From Pyrodictiaceae archaeon (GTDB lineage Archaea; Thermoproteota; Thermoprotei_A; Sulfolobales; Pyrodictiaceae), in NCBI GenBank assembly GCA_027033675.1, contig JALVKZ010000054.1, positions 1-5,690 on the forward strand: a stretch of 5,690 nt of DNA, read 5' to 3'. This document shows, one piece after another, positions 1 through 5,371 of this stretch. A program made the translations under genes and the position numbers. Numbering within the stretch: position 1 is the stretch's first letter; every line of letters begins with the position of its first letter. Under the pieces are notes generated by a model. It saw only the letters and a list, made by a program, of their open reading frames with translations. It was not told the DNA's origin and did not search any database.

Positions 1-606
1 ATACCTCGCTTCATAGTCTATGCTGCCGAGGGAATCCCCGAGATAAGCATTAGTGATTGGCGGCTAAGGATAAGCGGCGAGGTTTCTTTCCCCAAGACGC
101 TTAGCTACGAGGAGCTTGTTAGGCATAGCAGGTTGCTCAGCGAGTACGAGTTTCACTGCGTTACGGGCTGGAGCACAGGAGGGCACCAGTGGCGAGGAGT
201 ACCGCTCTCAGAGTTACTAGAAGAAGTAGGCGTGGCTAGCTCGGCTAAGTGGCTAGCAGCCCGGAATCCCTGGGGCTATGCAAGTATTGTCCCACTAAGC
301 ATCGCTACGGAAGAGGGTGTAGTAATAACGCATATAGATGATAAACCTTTAGCAAAGGAACATGGTTTTCCCGCTAGGCTCTTCTTCCCAAGCCTCTATG
401 GCTGGAAGGCAGCCAAGTGGATAACCGAGATAATACTCCTCAGCAAATACGAGGACGGGTTCTGGGAATCACTAGCTTACCACGAGAGAGGCCTAGTAAG
501 CGCCGAGGAGCGCTTTAAGATAAGGAACCCGGCAATAGCCTCAGCAAGAAAACTAGTAGGAGAACCCCGTCGCCTACCACCAGAGAGGAAGGGGATGAGG
601 CCGTGA
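1..606 (+). CDS. Molybdopterin-dependent oxidoreductase, sulfite-oxidase fold (5' partial)
   Basis: The reading frame is open from the first base to a TGA at 604-606, giving 201 visible residues; the start lies upstream. The sequence fits the single-domain sulfite-oxidase-like molybdopterin-binding family (YuiH/MsrP catalytic-core type), which binds a Mo cofactor and carries out oxygen-atom transfer on an unknown substrate. Seen directly: a D-W-R-L-R-I-S-G-E-V strand near residues 19-28, an HCVTGWS motif with Cys53 as the presumed Mo-ligand cysteine, W-R-G-V-P-L-S-E-L at 64-72, and G-F-P-A-R-L followed by YGWKAAKWI at 133-141, all typical of this family. Single-domain relatives are about 200-220 residues (family knowledge), so probably only 10-20 N-terminal residues are missing; whether a Tat signal preceded them cannot be judged. 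The internal TTG at 133 is not a credible start because conserved sequence lies before it. The 4-base overlap with the next gene suggests co-transcription. The fold is secure; the substrate is not. Confidence 0.88.
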   Translation: MPRFIVYAAEGIPEISISDWRLRISGEVSFPKTLSYEELVRHSRLLSEYEFHCVTGWSTGGHQWRGVPLSELLEEVGVASSAKWLAARNPWGYASIVPLSIATEEGVVITHIDDKPLAKEHGFPARLFFPSLYGWKAAKWITEIILLSKYEDGFWESLAYHERGLVSAEERFKIRNPAIASARKLVGEPRRLPPERKGMRP

Positions 607-1352
607 AAGTCCTCGTTTTATCAGATATACATGGTAACGCTGACGCACTAAGAGCAGTGCTTGAGCATGCTAGGGGCTGGGACGAGGTATGGGTTCTAGG
701 CGATCTCGTGGATTATGGCCCAGAGCCACACGTAGTAGTGGATACTGTTAAGGAGCTCGAGCCTAGGATAATCGTTAAAGGTAATCATGACAACGCCGTC
801 GCTTTTGGCGTTGATTGTTTCTGTGACCCAAGGATCCATGAGCTCAGCGTTTATACTCGGGAGAATATTTCGCTCAAGCTACTAAGCCGTGACCAGGTGG
901 AGTGGCTTAGATCACTGCCTATTAAGCAACGAATTCAGATAAGTGATCGTGTGTTCTACATTGTTCATGGATCGCCTCTTAGCCCTCTATATGGTTATCT
1001 TAGACCCGATATGCCCGAGGAGAAGATCCTGGAGCATTTATCGGTTCCTAGTATGAGGCTTGGGAAGAGAGGACGACTAGTCAGCGCTGACGTAGTTGTG
1101 GTTGGGCATACCCATATACCGTTTAGGTTATGCGTGAAGGATCTAGTTGTGGTTAATCCGGGAAGTGTTGGTCAGCCAAGGGACGGGATTCCCGCGGCTT
1201 CATACATGATACTTGATACTGAAACCCTGGGGACGAGGCATTACCGAGTCAAATACGATATTGGTAAGGTGTTGAAGAAACTAGAGTCTCTTGGCCTTGA
1301 GGAAAGATACTATGAGTGGTTAAAGCAGATCCTACTCAGTGGTAAGACATAG
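603..1352 (+). CDS. Calcineurin-like metallophosphoesterase (YfcE/MJ0936 type)
   Basis: This 249-residue protein should be a cytoplasmic two-metal phosphoesterase. The five metal-binding blocks of the family appear in order: D8-I-H10-G-N, G33-D34, G60-N61-H62-D63, H122 in VHGSP, and G168-H169-T170-H171, followed by the usual VNPGSVGQPR at 184-193. It matches the small Metallophos_2 (YfcE/MJ0936) architecture: the catalytic fold only, then a short helical C-terminal tail (about 210-249). A D71-C-F-C-D-P segment after the GNHD block adds two close cysteines whose role is unknown. The GTG start at 603 places the first beta strand (KVLVLSDIHGN) immediately at the N-terminus, as expected; a purine-rich GGGGATGAGG stretch precedes it and its GTGA overlaps the upstream stop, which suggests translational coupling. 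Relatives hydrolyse phosphodiesters or nucleotides in vitro; the substrate here cannot be deduced. There is no signal peptide or membrane segment. Confidence 0.9.
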   Translation: MKVLVLSDIHGNADALRAVLEHARGWDEVWVLGDLVDYGPEPHVVVDTVKELEPRIIVKGNHDNAVAFGVDCFCDPRIHELSVYTRENISLKLLSRDQVEWLRSLPIKQRIQISDRVFYIVHGSPLSPLYGYLRPDMPEEKILEHLSVPSMRLGKRGRLVSADVVVVGHTHIPFRLCVKDLVVVNPGSVGQPRDGIPAASYMILDTETLGTRHYRVKYDIGKVLKKLESLGLEERYYEWLKQILLSGKT

Positions 1353-1385
1353 GCCGCTGACCTGGGTTTGTGGTGTTAAAGTAGC

Positions 1386-1407
1386 TGTTTTCTCTCCTTG
1401 TGGAGAG
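1386..1407 (+). terminator. Possible terminator: pyrimidine tract and small hairpin after the phosphoesterase gene
   Basis: About 35 bases after the phosphoesterase stop there is a T/C-rich run (TGTTTTCTCTCC) overlapping a perfect 6-bp stem, CTCTCC (1392-1397) with GGAGAG (1402-1407), around a TTGT loop. Archaeal transcription usually ends at T-rich tracts, and hairpins are not required. The position between two presumed transcription units fits termination, but the tract is short, and the hairpin could equally be a regulatory site next to the sufC promoter. Confidence 0.3.
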
Positions 1408-1443
1408 CCTTTATTAACAAGCGTGAAATACTTCTTTAACAAG
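1408..1443 (+). promoter_or_regulatory. Putative sufC promoter region with duplicated TTAACAAG element
   Basis: Two AT-rich TATA-like stretches lie upstream of sufC: CCTTTATTAAC (1408-1418) and CTTCTTTAAC (1431-1440). Each ends in the octamer TTAACAAG (1414-1421 and 1436-1443), 22 bases apart start to start. With archaeal spacing of about 25 bases from TATA centre to transcription start, the first would start RNA near 1440 and the second near 1465, giving leaders of roughly 40 or 20 bases before the ATG at 1483. Which one is used cannot be decided from the sequence. The call rests on position and base composition only. Confidence 0.45.
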
Positions 1444-1467
1444 GGTTCAAAACAGAGATTAGTAGTG

Positions 1468-1474
1468 AGAGGTG
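1468..1474 (+). promoter_or_regulatory. Ribosome binding site of sufC
   Basis: AGAGGTG complements the archaeal 16S rRNA 3' end and sits 8 bases before the ATG at 1483. It decides the start: the open frame extends back to a GTG at 1339 inside the phosphoesterase gene, but the 48 residues so added have no place in the SufC family. Confidence 0.65.
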
Positions 1475-1482
1475 CTAGTAAG

Positions 1483-2226
1483 ATGACCTTTGAGGTCCAA
1501 AAAGTAAAGGTGTATACCAGTGACGGCAAAGAGGTGGTCAAGGGAGTATCGCTGAGCCTAGTGAAGCCCGGAATCTATACGATAATGGGTCCTAACGGCG
1601 CTGGTAAGAGCAGCCTGGTTAACGCGATAATGGGTCATCAGAGTTACCGCCTCGAGGGCCGTGTCCTCCTTGGGGGAGAGGATATAACTAAGCTATCGAC
1701 GCATGAAAAGGCCCGCAAGGGGATAACTCTTGCTATCCAGATGCCCCTAGAGATAGAGGGGGTTCGCGTAGCAGAGCTATTATCGAGAATAATTAAGAGG
1801 TTCCAGGGAGTCAGCAAGACCGATGAGGCGCTTCGCATTGCCCGTGAGCTACTACACCTAGTAGGGCTCAGCGACTCAATAATGTCTCGTTACTTCATGG
1901 TAGGGATGAGTGGCGGTGAGAGAAAAAGACTTGAGCTCGCAAGGGTTCTGGCTCAGAAGCCTCGTGTTGCTCTCCTAGACGAGCCCGATAGCGGTGTTGA
2001 TGTTGAGAGTATGCCCCTGGTTGCTAAGGCTATTGAGAAGCTGAGAGAAGATGGAGCCATAGTTGTACTTATCACTCATCAACCACGCTTATTTAAGCAC
2101 CTTGAACCGGACCATGTCTACGTCATGTATAACGGTCGTATAGTCGCGGAGGGTGGCCTTGACCTCGTCCAGCTCATAGAGGACAAGGGCTATACATGGA
2201 TAGCTCATCACAATGGTGGGAGGTGA
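1483..2226 (+). CDS. sufC: Fe-S cluster assembly ATPase SufC
   Basis: A 247-residue ABC-type ATPase that, with SufB, powers Fe-S cluster assembly in the cytoplasm; it has no membrane segments. Seen: Walker A GPNGAGKSS (36-44), Q-loop Q86 in the SufC-type sequence AIQMPLEIEGV (84-94), ABC signature MSGGERKR (142-149), Walker B VALLDEPDSGVD (162-173) and H-loop H199. The P-x-E-I-x-G-V segment after the Q-loop and the D-S-G-V-D after Walker B are diagnostic of SufC against transport ATPases. E167-P168 and GGERKR resemble archaeal SufC (for example methanogen proteins, from memory) more than the bacterial DEIDSGLD form. Length is normal for the family, and there is no cysteine in the protein. The start is the ATG at 1483, chosen from the ribosome site at 1468-1474. 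The stop TGA (2224-2226) lies within the Shine-Dalgarno of sufB, which is strong evidence of a coupled sufC-sufB operon. Confidence 0.95.
   Translation: MTFEVQKVKVYTSDGKEVVKGVSLSLVKPGIYTIMGPNGAGKSSLVNAIMGHQSYRLEGRVLLGGEDITKLSTHEKARKGITLAIQMPLEIEGVRVAELLSRIIKRFQGVSKTDEALRIARELLHLVGLSDSIMSRYFMVGMSGGERKRLELARVLAQKPRVALLDEPDSGVDVESMPLVAKAIEKLREDGAIVVLITHQPRLFKHLEPDHVYVMYNGRIVAEGGLDLVQLIEDKGYTWIAHHNGGR
2219..2226 (+). promoter_or_regulatory. Ribosome binding site of sufB, overlapping the sufC stop
   Basis: GGAGGTGA is a perfect 8-base complement to the archaeal anti-Shine-Dalgarno, 7 bases before the ATG at 2234. Its last three bases are the sufC stop codon. It favours the start at 2234 over the in-frame ATG at 2213, which lies upstream of this site and would add seven residues (MVGGEQC) partly encoded by the ribosome site itself. 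Confidence 0.8.
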
Positions 2227-2233
2227 ACAGTGT

Positions 2234-3565
2234 ATGAGCCGTGCACGCTTACTAGAGGATAGGCCTCTGACAGAACTAAGCCGTGACGATATCGTGGAGT
2301 TCAGTAGGAGGCGGAAGGAGCCAGAGTGGGTTCTCCGGAGAAGGCTCGAGGCATTTGAGTACCTTAGATCAACGCCACCGGATCCAAAGATAGATCCGCT
2401 GATAGAGAAGGTTACGTACAAGGTGTTCATCGAGAGCCTTGAGAACCCTGTGCTGCCTACAGAGGAGGCGATAAAGGCTGCTGAGCGCCTCGGTGTGAGG
2501 CCGGAAGAGCTCGAGGTACTAGCCAGCGGCTTCAGTATCGATGTGGACAACGTTGTTGTAAAGGCTGTGCTAAAGTATCTCGAGAAGAAGGGCGTCATAT
2601 TCACGAGTATGGATGAGGCTGTTAAGCGCTACCCAGTAGTGAAAGAGTACGCGTTCAGAGGCCTACACCCGCAACTCAATAGGAAGACAGCTTACCACGT
2701 AATGCTATGGGCTGGTGGGCCATTCATATATGTGCCCAAGGGCGTCAAGATCCCACAGCCGCTCCAGGGAGTCTTCATAATAGGCAGGGAGGGGCTCGGC
2801 CAGACAGAGCATACACTAATAGTCCTAGAAGAGGGCGCCGAGCTTCACTGGATAGAGGGGTGTACTACACCAATAGCGCTTCGCTATGCAGTACACCTAG
2901 GAGGCCTTGAGGCATTCGTGAAGGATAGCGCTAAGCTATACGTGGCGAGCATCAATAACTGGCTAGGCGAGGTACACCACATGCCAGTAAAGAGGGTAGT
3001 AGTTGAAGGAGACAACGCCTATGCTGAGCTAACAGCAATAGCATTCTACTCCACGACCTCCAATACTGCGCCGAGAATAGATCTGCGTGGAAGAAAGAGC
3101 AGAGGCGTAATACAGAACATAGCACTATACCGTGATAAGCAACGAATACACAGTGCCCCGCTCATAAGGTACGAGGCGCCAGAGACCTCGGCACAGATAC
3201 TCAATAGGACTGTTGTCAAGGATGAGGCAGTGGAAGAGTTCAATGGGATGCTCTATGCAGCGCGTGGAGCCAAGGGAGCCACGGGCTTCATGAGCTGTAA
3301 CACACTAGTAATAGGAGACAGGGCAAAGAGCATAACAGTACCAGCAATAGGTACAGAGGAGAAAGATGCCGAGCTAAGCCACGAGGCGAGCGTCGGTAGG
3401 ATAAGCTACGAGAAGCTCTACTACCTAGCACTAATGGGCTTCGAGGAAGACGAGGCCACATGGCTAATAGTGAACGGGTTCTTCGAGCCCGTGATAAATA
3501 AGTTACCAATAGATGTTCAAATCGAGGTAAAGAAGATACTAGAACTAGCCCTCCTAGGCCATTAA
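2234..3565 (+). CDS. sufB: Fe-S cluster assembly scaffold SufB
   Basis: A 443-residue SufB-family scaffold on which clusters are built with SufC as ATPase. An N-terminal helical part (about 1-120) leads to the family's KKGVIFTSMDEAVKRYP block (118-134), then W-A-G-G-P-F-I-Y-V-P-K-G-V (159-171), the E-G-C motif with C210, and a right-handed beta-helix core to about 390. A helical C-terminus (EEDEATWLIVNGFFEPVINKLP) follows, which binds SufC in relatives. Expected functional residues are present: C210 matches the E. coli SufB sulfur-accepting Cys254, and C355 with H383 and E384 (in LSHEAS) match Cys405, His433 and Glu434; the residue equivalent to Glu432 is Ser382. These two cysteines are the only ones in the protein. 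It is somewhat shorter than E. coli SufB (495) and lacks any N-terminal cysteine cluster. The EGC motif identifies it as SufB rather than SufD. It lies 7 bases after sufC; no sufD follows, only a T-rich terminator. Start chosen from the Shine-Dalgarno at 2219. Confidence 0.95.
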   Translation: MSRARLLEDRPLTELSRDDIVEFSRRRKEPEWVLRRRLEAFEYLRSTPPDPKIDPLIEKVTYKVFIESLENPVLPTEEAIKAAERLGVRPEELEVLASGFSIDVDNVVVKAVLKYLEKKGVIFTSMDEAVKRYPVVKEYAFRGLHPQLNRKTAYHVMLWAGGPFIYVPKGVKIPQPLQGVFIIGREGLGQTEHTLIVLEEGAELHWIEGCTTPIALRYAVHLGGLEAFVKDSAKLYVASINNWLGEVHHMPVKRVVVEGDNAYAELTAIAFYSTTSNTAPRIDLRGRKSRGVIQNIALYRDKQRIHSAPLIRYEAPETSAQILNRTVVKDEAVEEFNGMLYAARGAKGATGFMSCNTLVIGDRAKSITVPAIGTEEKDAELSHEASVGRISYEKLYYLALMGFEEDEATWLIVNGFFEPVINKLPIDVQIEVKKILELALLGH

Positions 3566-3576
3566 CCCCAATACAG

Positions 3577-3610
3577 GTTCTTCTATTCTTTCGCCTTTTT
3601 GCTCTCTTCC
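3577..3610 (+). terminator. T-rich terminator of the sufCB operon
   Basis: Starting 12 bases after the sufB stop is a pyrimidine-rich run containing TTCTTCTATTCTTTC and CCTTTTT, then CTCTCTTCC. Archaeal RNA polymerase terminates at such T-runs without a stem, and no strong hairpin precedes it. It fits the end of the operon and leaves the following transporter gene with its own promoter. Confidence 0.55.
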
Positions 3611-3651
3611 AGCAGCTCTTCAATATAAGACGTTATTCCCTCATTTCTCCA

Positions 3652-3687
3652 AGCTTGTACGCACAGTGAAATACTGTAGTGCAAGCT
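3652..3687. repeat. 36-base imperfect palindrome / hairpin
   Basis: The outer arms AGCTTGTAC (3652-3660) and GTGCAAGCT (3679-3687) pair over 9 positions with one T-G wobble. The inner arms ACAGT (3663-3667) and ACTGT (3673-3677) pair perfectly around the loop GAAAT. Only GC (3661-3662) and A (3678) are unpaired, so 14 of 36 positions pair with their partner across the centre. It sits between the sufCB terminator and the transporter promoter, about 10 bases before the TATA-like box. No T-run follows on either strand, so it is not a typical terminator. It may be an operator for a dimeric regulator or a structured RNA; neither is shown. Confidence 0.6.
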
Positions 3688-3695
3688 GGCGAATA

Positions 3696-3709
3696 GTTTA
3701 GAAATCTAA
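3696..3709 (+). promoter_or_regulatory. Putative promoter of the transporter gene, with overlapping small palindrome
   Basis: GTTTAGAAAT is the best TATA-like stretch in the gap. RNA start would fall near 3725-3730, about 35 bases before the GTG at 3763. The perfect 12-base palindrome TTAGAAATCTAA (3698-3709) coincides with the box, so protein binding there could block transcription. The assignment rests on position and AT content alone. Confidence 0.35.
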
Positions 3710-3762
3710 GCTACACATGGACGCTGGGAGCCACTAGATAGAGGCTATGCGGTGCAGTAAAG

Positions 3763-5079
3763 GTGAGCGTAGAAGTCCTTGCCGCTGCTCTTTTCGTATT
3801 TGTCGTTGTAGGTATAATACTGAGGATAATCGATGAAAGCGTGACAGGTCTTGTAGGCCTTGTATTAATGACAGTGTTGACCAAGTATACTCCGTTAGAG
3901 GCTTTTCACAAGATTGATTGGAACGTAATAGCTATTCTCTTAGGCATGTGGATAATAACCGGCTATATGATAGAGGGGGGATTTGCTGAACTAGTGGTAG
4001 ACGCTGTTGCTAAGCGCATACGTAGCTATCGCCTATTCCTATTAGCAATGGTGATACTAGCTGGCTTCGTATCGATACTCGTCGATAACGTCTTGGTTAT
4101 ACTTCTCTTCGGCACCATAGTGATAGAAGCCGCTAGGAAGACTAGGGCAGACCCTGTACTAGCCATACTCCTTGTTGGTTTTGCGGCAAACTTCATGGGG
4201 ACAGCACTCCTCATGGGAGATCTACCGCCACAATTACTGCACAGCGTTGCTGGCGCCGAGTTCCTAGACTTCATATGGAGCCATGGAAGACCGAGCAGTT
4301 TCCCTTTACTGACGATAACCTTTCTACTAGTAGTCGCTATCATGTATCGGTTATTCATATCAAAGGAGCCAGAAAACATTGTCAGCATTGAGTCCAAGGA
4401 GCTGGAGAAGAAAATAAACAAACCAGTTCTATTAATAAGCATTACTGGTTTCACGGCAACCATAATAGGTATGGCAATAAGGCCGCTCCTAGGTGTGCCG
4501 CTAGGCTTCATCACGGTAAGCGGGGCAGCATTTACAGCTCTCGCGGCAGAGCTTCACAACAAGATAAGCAATAGAGGTGTATCTGTAGAAGAAGCACTTA
4601 ATCATGTTGAGTGGCGTGCCCTACTCTTTTACGCATCTCTCTTCGGGCTAGTAGGGGGCTTGGAAACCAATGGTGTTCTCGAAGAAGCTGCTAGGCATCT
4701 CCTAGGGTTCTTGTCAGCAGGGCCTTTTGTCGCTTATACTGTGTTCTACTGGGTTGTAGCTGGCTTCGCGACCATTGTTGAGCACGATGCTCTTCTCCTA
4801 ACATTTCTCTACCTTGTAAGAGATGCCGCAAAAATAGCAGGAATAAACGCGTGGCCCCTCTACTGGGGCATGGCATGGTCGGCTACCCTAGCAAGCAACA
4901 TGACTGTGGCAGCTGCACCTGCGTTATACGTCGCGATATCTATGGCCGAGAAAGCGGGCTACCATGTGAAGCCTAGAACATTCTTCAAGTACTCGGTTCC
5001 ATTCGTTATCTCATCATTAGTAATACAGTACTTGATAACGCTCCCTCTATGGGCTCCTCTCCTAAGACTGGCTAGTTGA
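3763..5079 (+). CDS. Membrane transporter of the ArsB/NhaD (ion transporter) superfamily
   Basis: A 438-residue, strongly hydrophobic protein with about 10-12 membrane segments in two related halves, as in ArsB, NhaD and DASS carriers. The first half has I-D-W-N-V-I-A-I-L-L-G-M (51-62), V-D108-N109-V, and A-N-F-M-G-T-A-L-L-M-G-D-L-P-P-Q (142-157). The second half has V-E-W-R-A-L-L-F-Y (282-290), G-L-V-G-G-L-E-T-N-G-V-L (295-306), and A-S-N-M-T-V-A-A-A-P-A (377-387). These match the (I/V)DW, DN and GT.. hairpin motifs of the superfamily. A charged loop (about 200-220, lysine- and glutamate-rich) separates the halves. Where the second half of relatives usually carries D-N, this protein has V-E340-H341-D342. 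The transported ion (arsenite, sodium/proton, sulfate or a dicarboxylate) cannot be told from the sequence, and no arsR or arsA lies next to it. The GTG start has only a weak GGTG ribosome site (3751-3754); an ATG at 3747 is out of frame. Confidence 0.85.
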   Translation: MSVEVLAAALFVFVVVGIILRIIDESVTGLVGLVLMTVLTKYTPLEAFHKIDWNVIAILLGMWIITGYMIEGGFAELVVDAVAKRIRSYRLFLLAMVILAGFVSILVDNVLVILLFGTIVIEAARKTRADPVLAILLVGFAANFMGTALLMGDLPPQLLHSVAGAEFLDFIWSHGRPSSFPLLTITFLLVVAIMYRLFISKEPENIVSIESKELEKKINKPVLLISITGFTATIIGMAIRPLLGVPLGFITVSGAAFTALAAELHNKISNRGVSVEEALNHVEWRALLFYASLFGLVGGLETNGVLEEAARHLLGFLSAGPFVAYTVFYWVVAGFATIVEHDALLLTFLYLVRDAAKIAGINAWPLYWGMAWSATLASNMTVAAAPALYVAISMAEKAGYHVKPRTFFKYSVPFVISSLVIQYLITLPLWAPLLRLAS

Positions 5080-5087
5080 GGAACGAG

Positions 5088-5119
5088 CCAAAACTTAACA
5101 AGAGAGCGCAACATATACC
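5088..5119 (+). promoter_or_regulatory. Candidate promoter elements before the 57-residue protein gene
   Basis: Two AT-rich boxes lie in the 95-base gap after the transporter: CCAAAACTTAAC (5088-5099), which continues as TTAACAAG (5095-5102) exactly as in the sufC promoter region, and ACATATACC (5111-5119). Either would give a leader containing the Shine-Dalgarno at 5161. No T-rich terminator follows the transporter gene, so read-through from it is also possible. Confidence 0.3.
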
Positions 5120-5160
5120 AATACAGTGGAGTACGTGAAACAGCATATCAGGCTAAGTAT

Positions 5161-5169
5161 AGGAGGTGA
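5161..5169 (+). promoter_or_regulatory. Perfect 9-base ribosome binding site
   Basis: AGGAGGTGA is a full match to the archaeal anti-Shine-Dalgarno, 5 bases before the ATG at 5175. It rules out the in-frame GTG at 5166, which lies within it, and implies efficient translation of the small protein that follows. Confidence 0.75.
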
Positions 5170-5174
5170 AGGTG

Positions 5175-5348
5175 ATGGCCACTATAAAGATCAACATGGA
5201 GGCAAACATAGATGACCAAGTAATAGCCAAGTTCGTCGAGATGCTAAGCAAGGCAGAGAAGCCCCCGGAGAGAATAGATATAAGCTTGTCAAACATATCT
5301 GGGACAATCACGATAAGAACAGTGTATAAAGAGGAAGAGAAAGCCTAG
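5175..5348 (+). CDS. Small protein of unknown function (57 residues)
   Basis: I do not recognise this protein. It is a short, charged, soluble product without cysteine, tryptophan, signal peptide or membrane segment. It reads as a beta strand (ATIKINMEANI, 2-12), a helix (DDQVIAKFVEMLSKAE, 13-28), a turn with PP, then two alternating strands (RIDISLSNIS and GTITIRTVYK), and an acidic/lysine tail. That beta-alpha-beta-beta pattern could be a small domain that dimerises, but this is inference. That the gene is real is supported by the perfect ribosome site, an ATG at ideal distance, codon use like the neighbours (AAG, ATA, AGA) and a stop just before an AT-rich terminator-like segment. The transporter ends 95 bases upstream; a functional tie, for example as accessory subunit, is only a possibility. 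The following gene begins with a similar strand pattern. Confidence 0.7.
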   Translation: MATIKINMEANIDDQVIAKFVEMLSKAEKPPERIDISLSNISGTITIRTVYKEEEKA

Positions 5349-5371
5349 GACTCGGTTCTAGTCTGAATCAA

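Noticed and set aside
2089..2604. A 171-codon minus-strand frame across the sufC-sufB junction
   Set aside because: The serine-rich, low-complexity product opposes two clearly conserved genes; it is a by-product of their codon use.
2707..2910. A 67-codon + strand frame inside sufB
   Set aside because: Out of frame with the conserved SufB motifs it overlaps; the arginine/glycine/proline-rich product has no family features.
3288..3623. A 111-codon open frame on the minus strand across the end of sufB and its terminator
   Set aside because: It is antisense to conserved sufB sequence, begins at a TTG in the T-rich terminator, and its product is an arginine/serine/leucine-rich composition typical of shadow frames.
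3652..3687. Reading the hairpin as a tRNA fragment or C/D box small RNA
   Set aside because: There is no cloverleaf, T-arm or CCA, and no box C (RTGATGA) and box D (CTGA) pair in proper arrangement.
3747..3749. ATG with upstream GAGG as alternative start for the transporter
   Set aside because: It is out of frame with the conserved transporter sequence; the GTG at 3763 is in frame and places the first membrane segment right after the start.
4026..4514. A 162-codon minus-strand frame inside the transporter gene
   Set aside because: Shadow of a well-supported membrane protein; no ribosome site and no recognisable domain.
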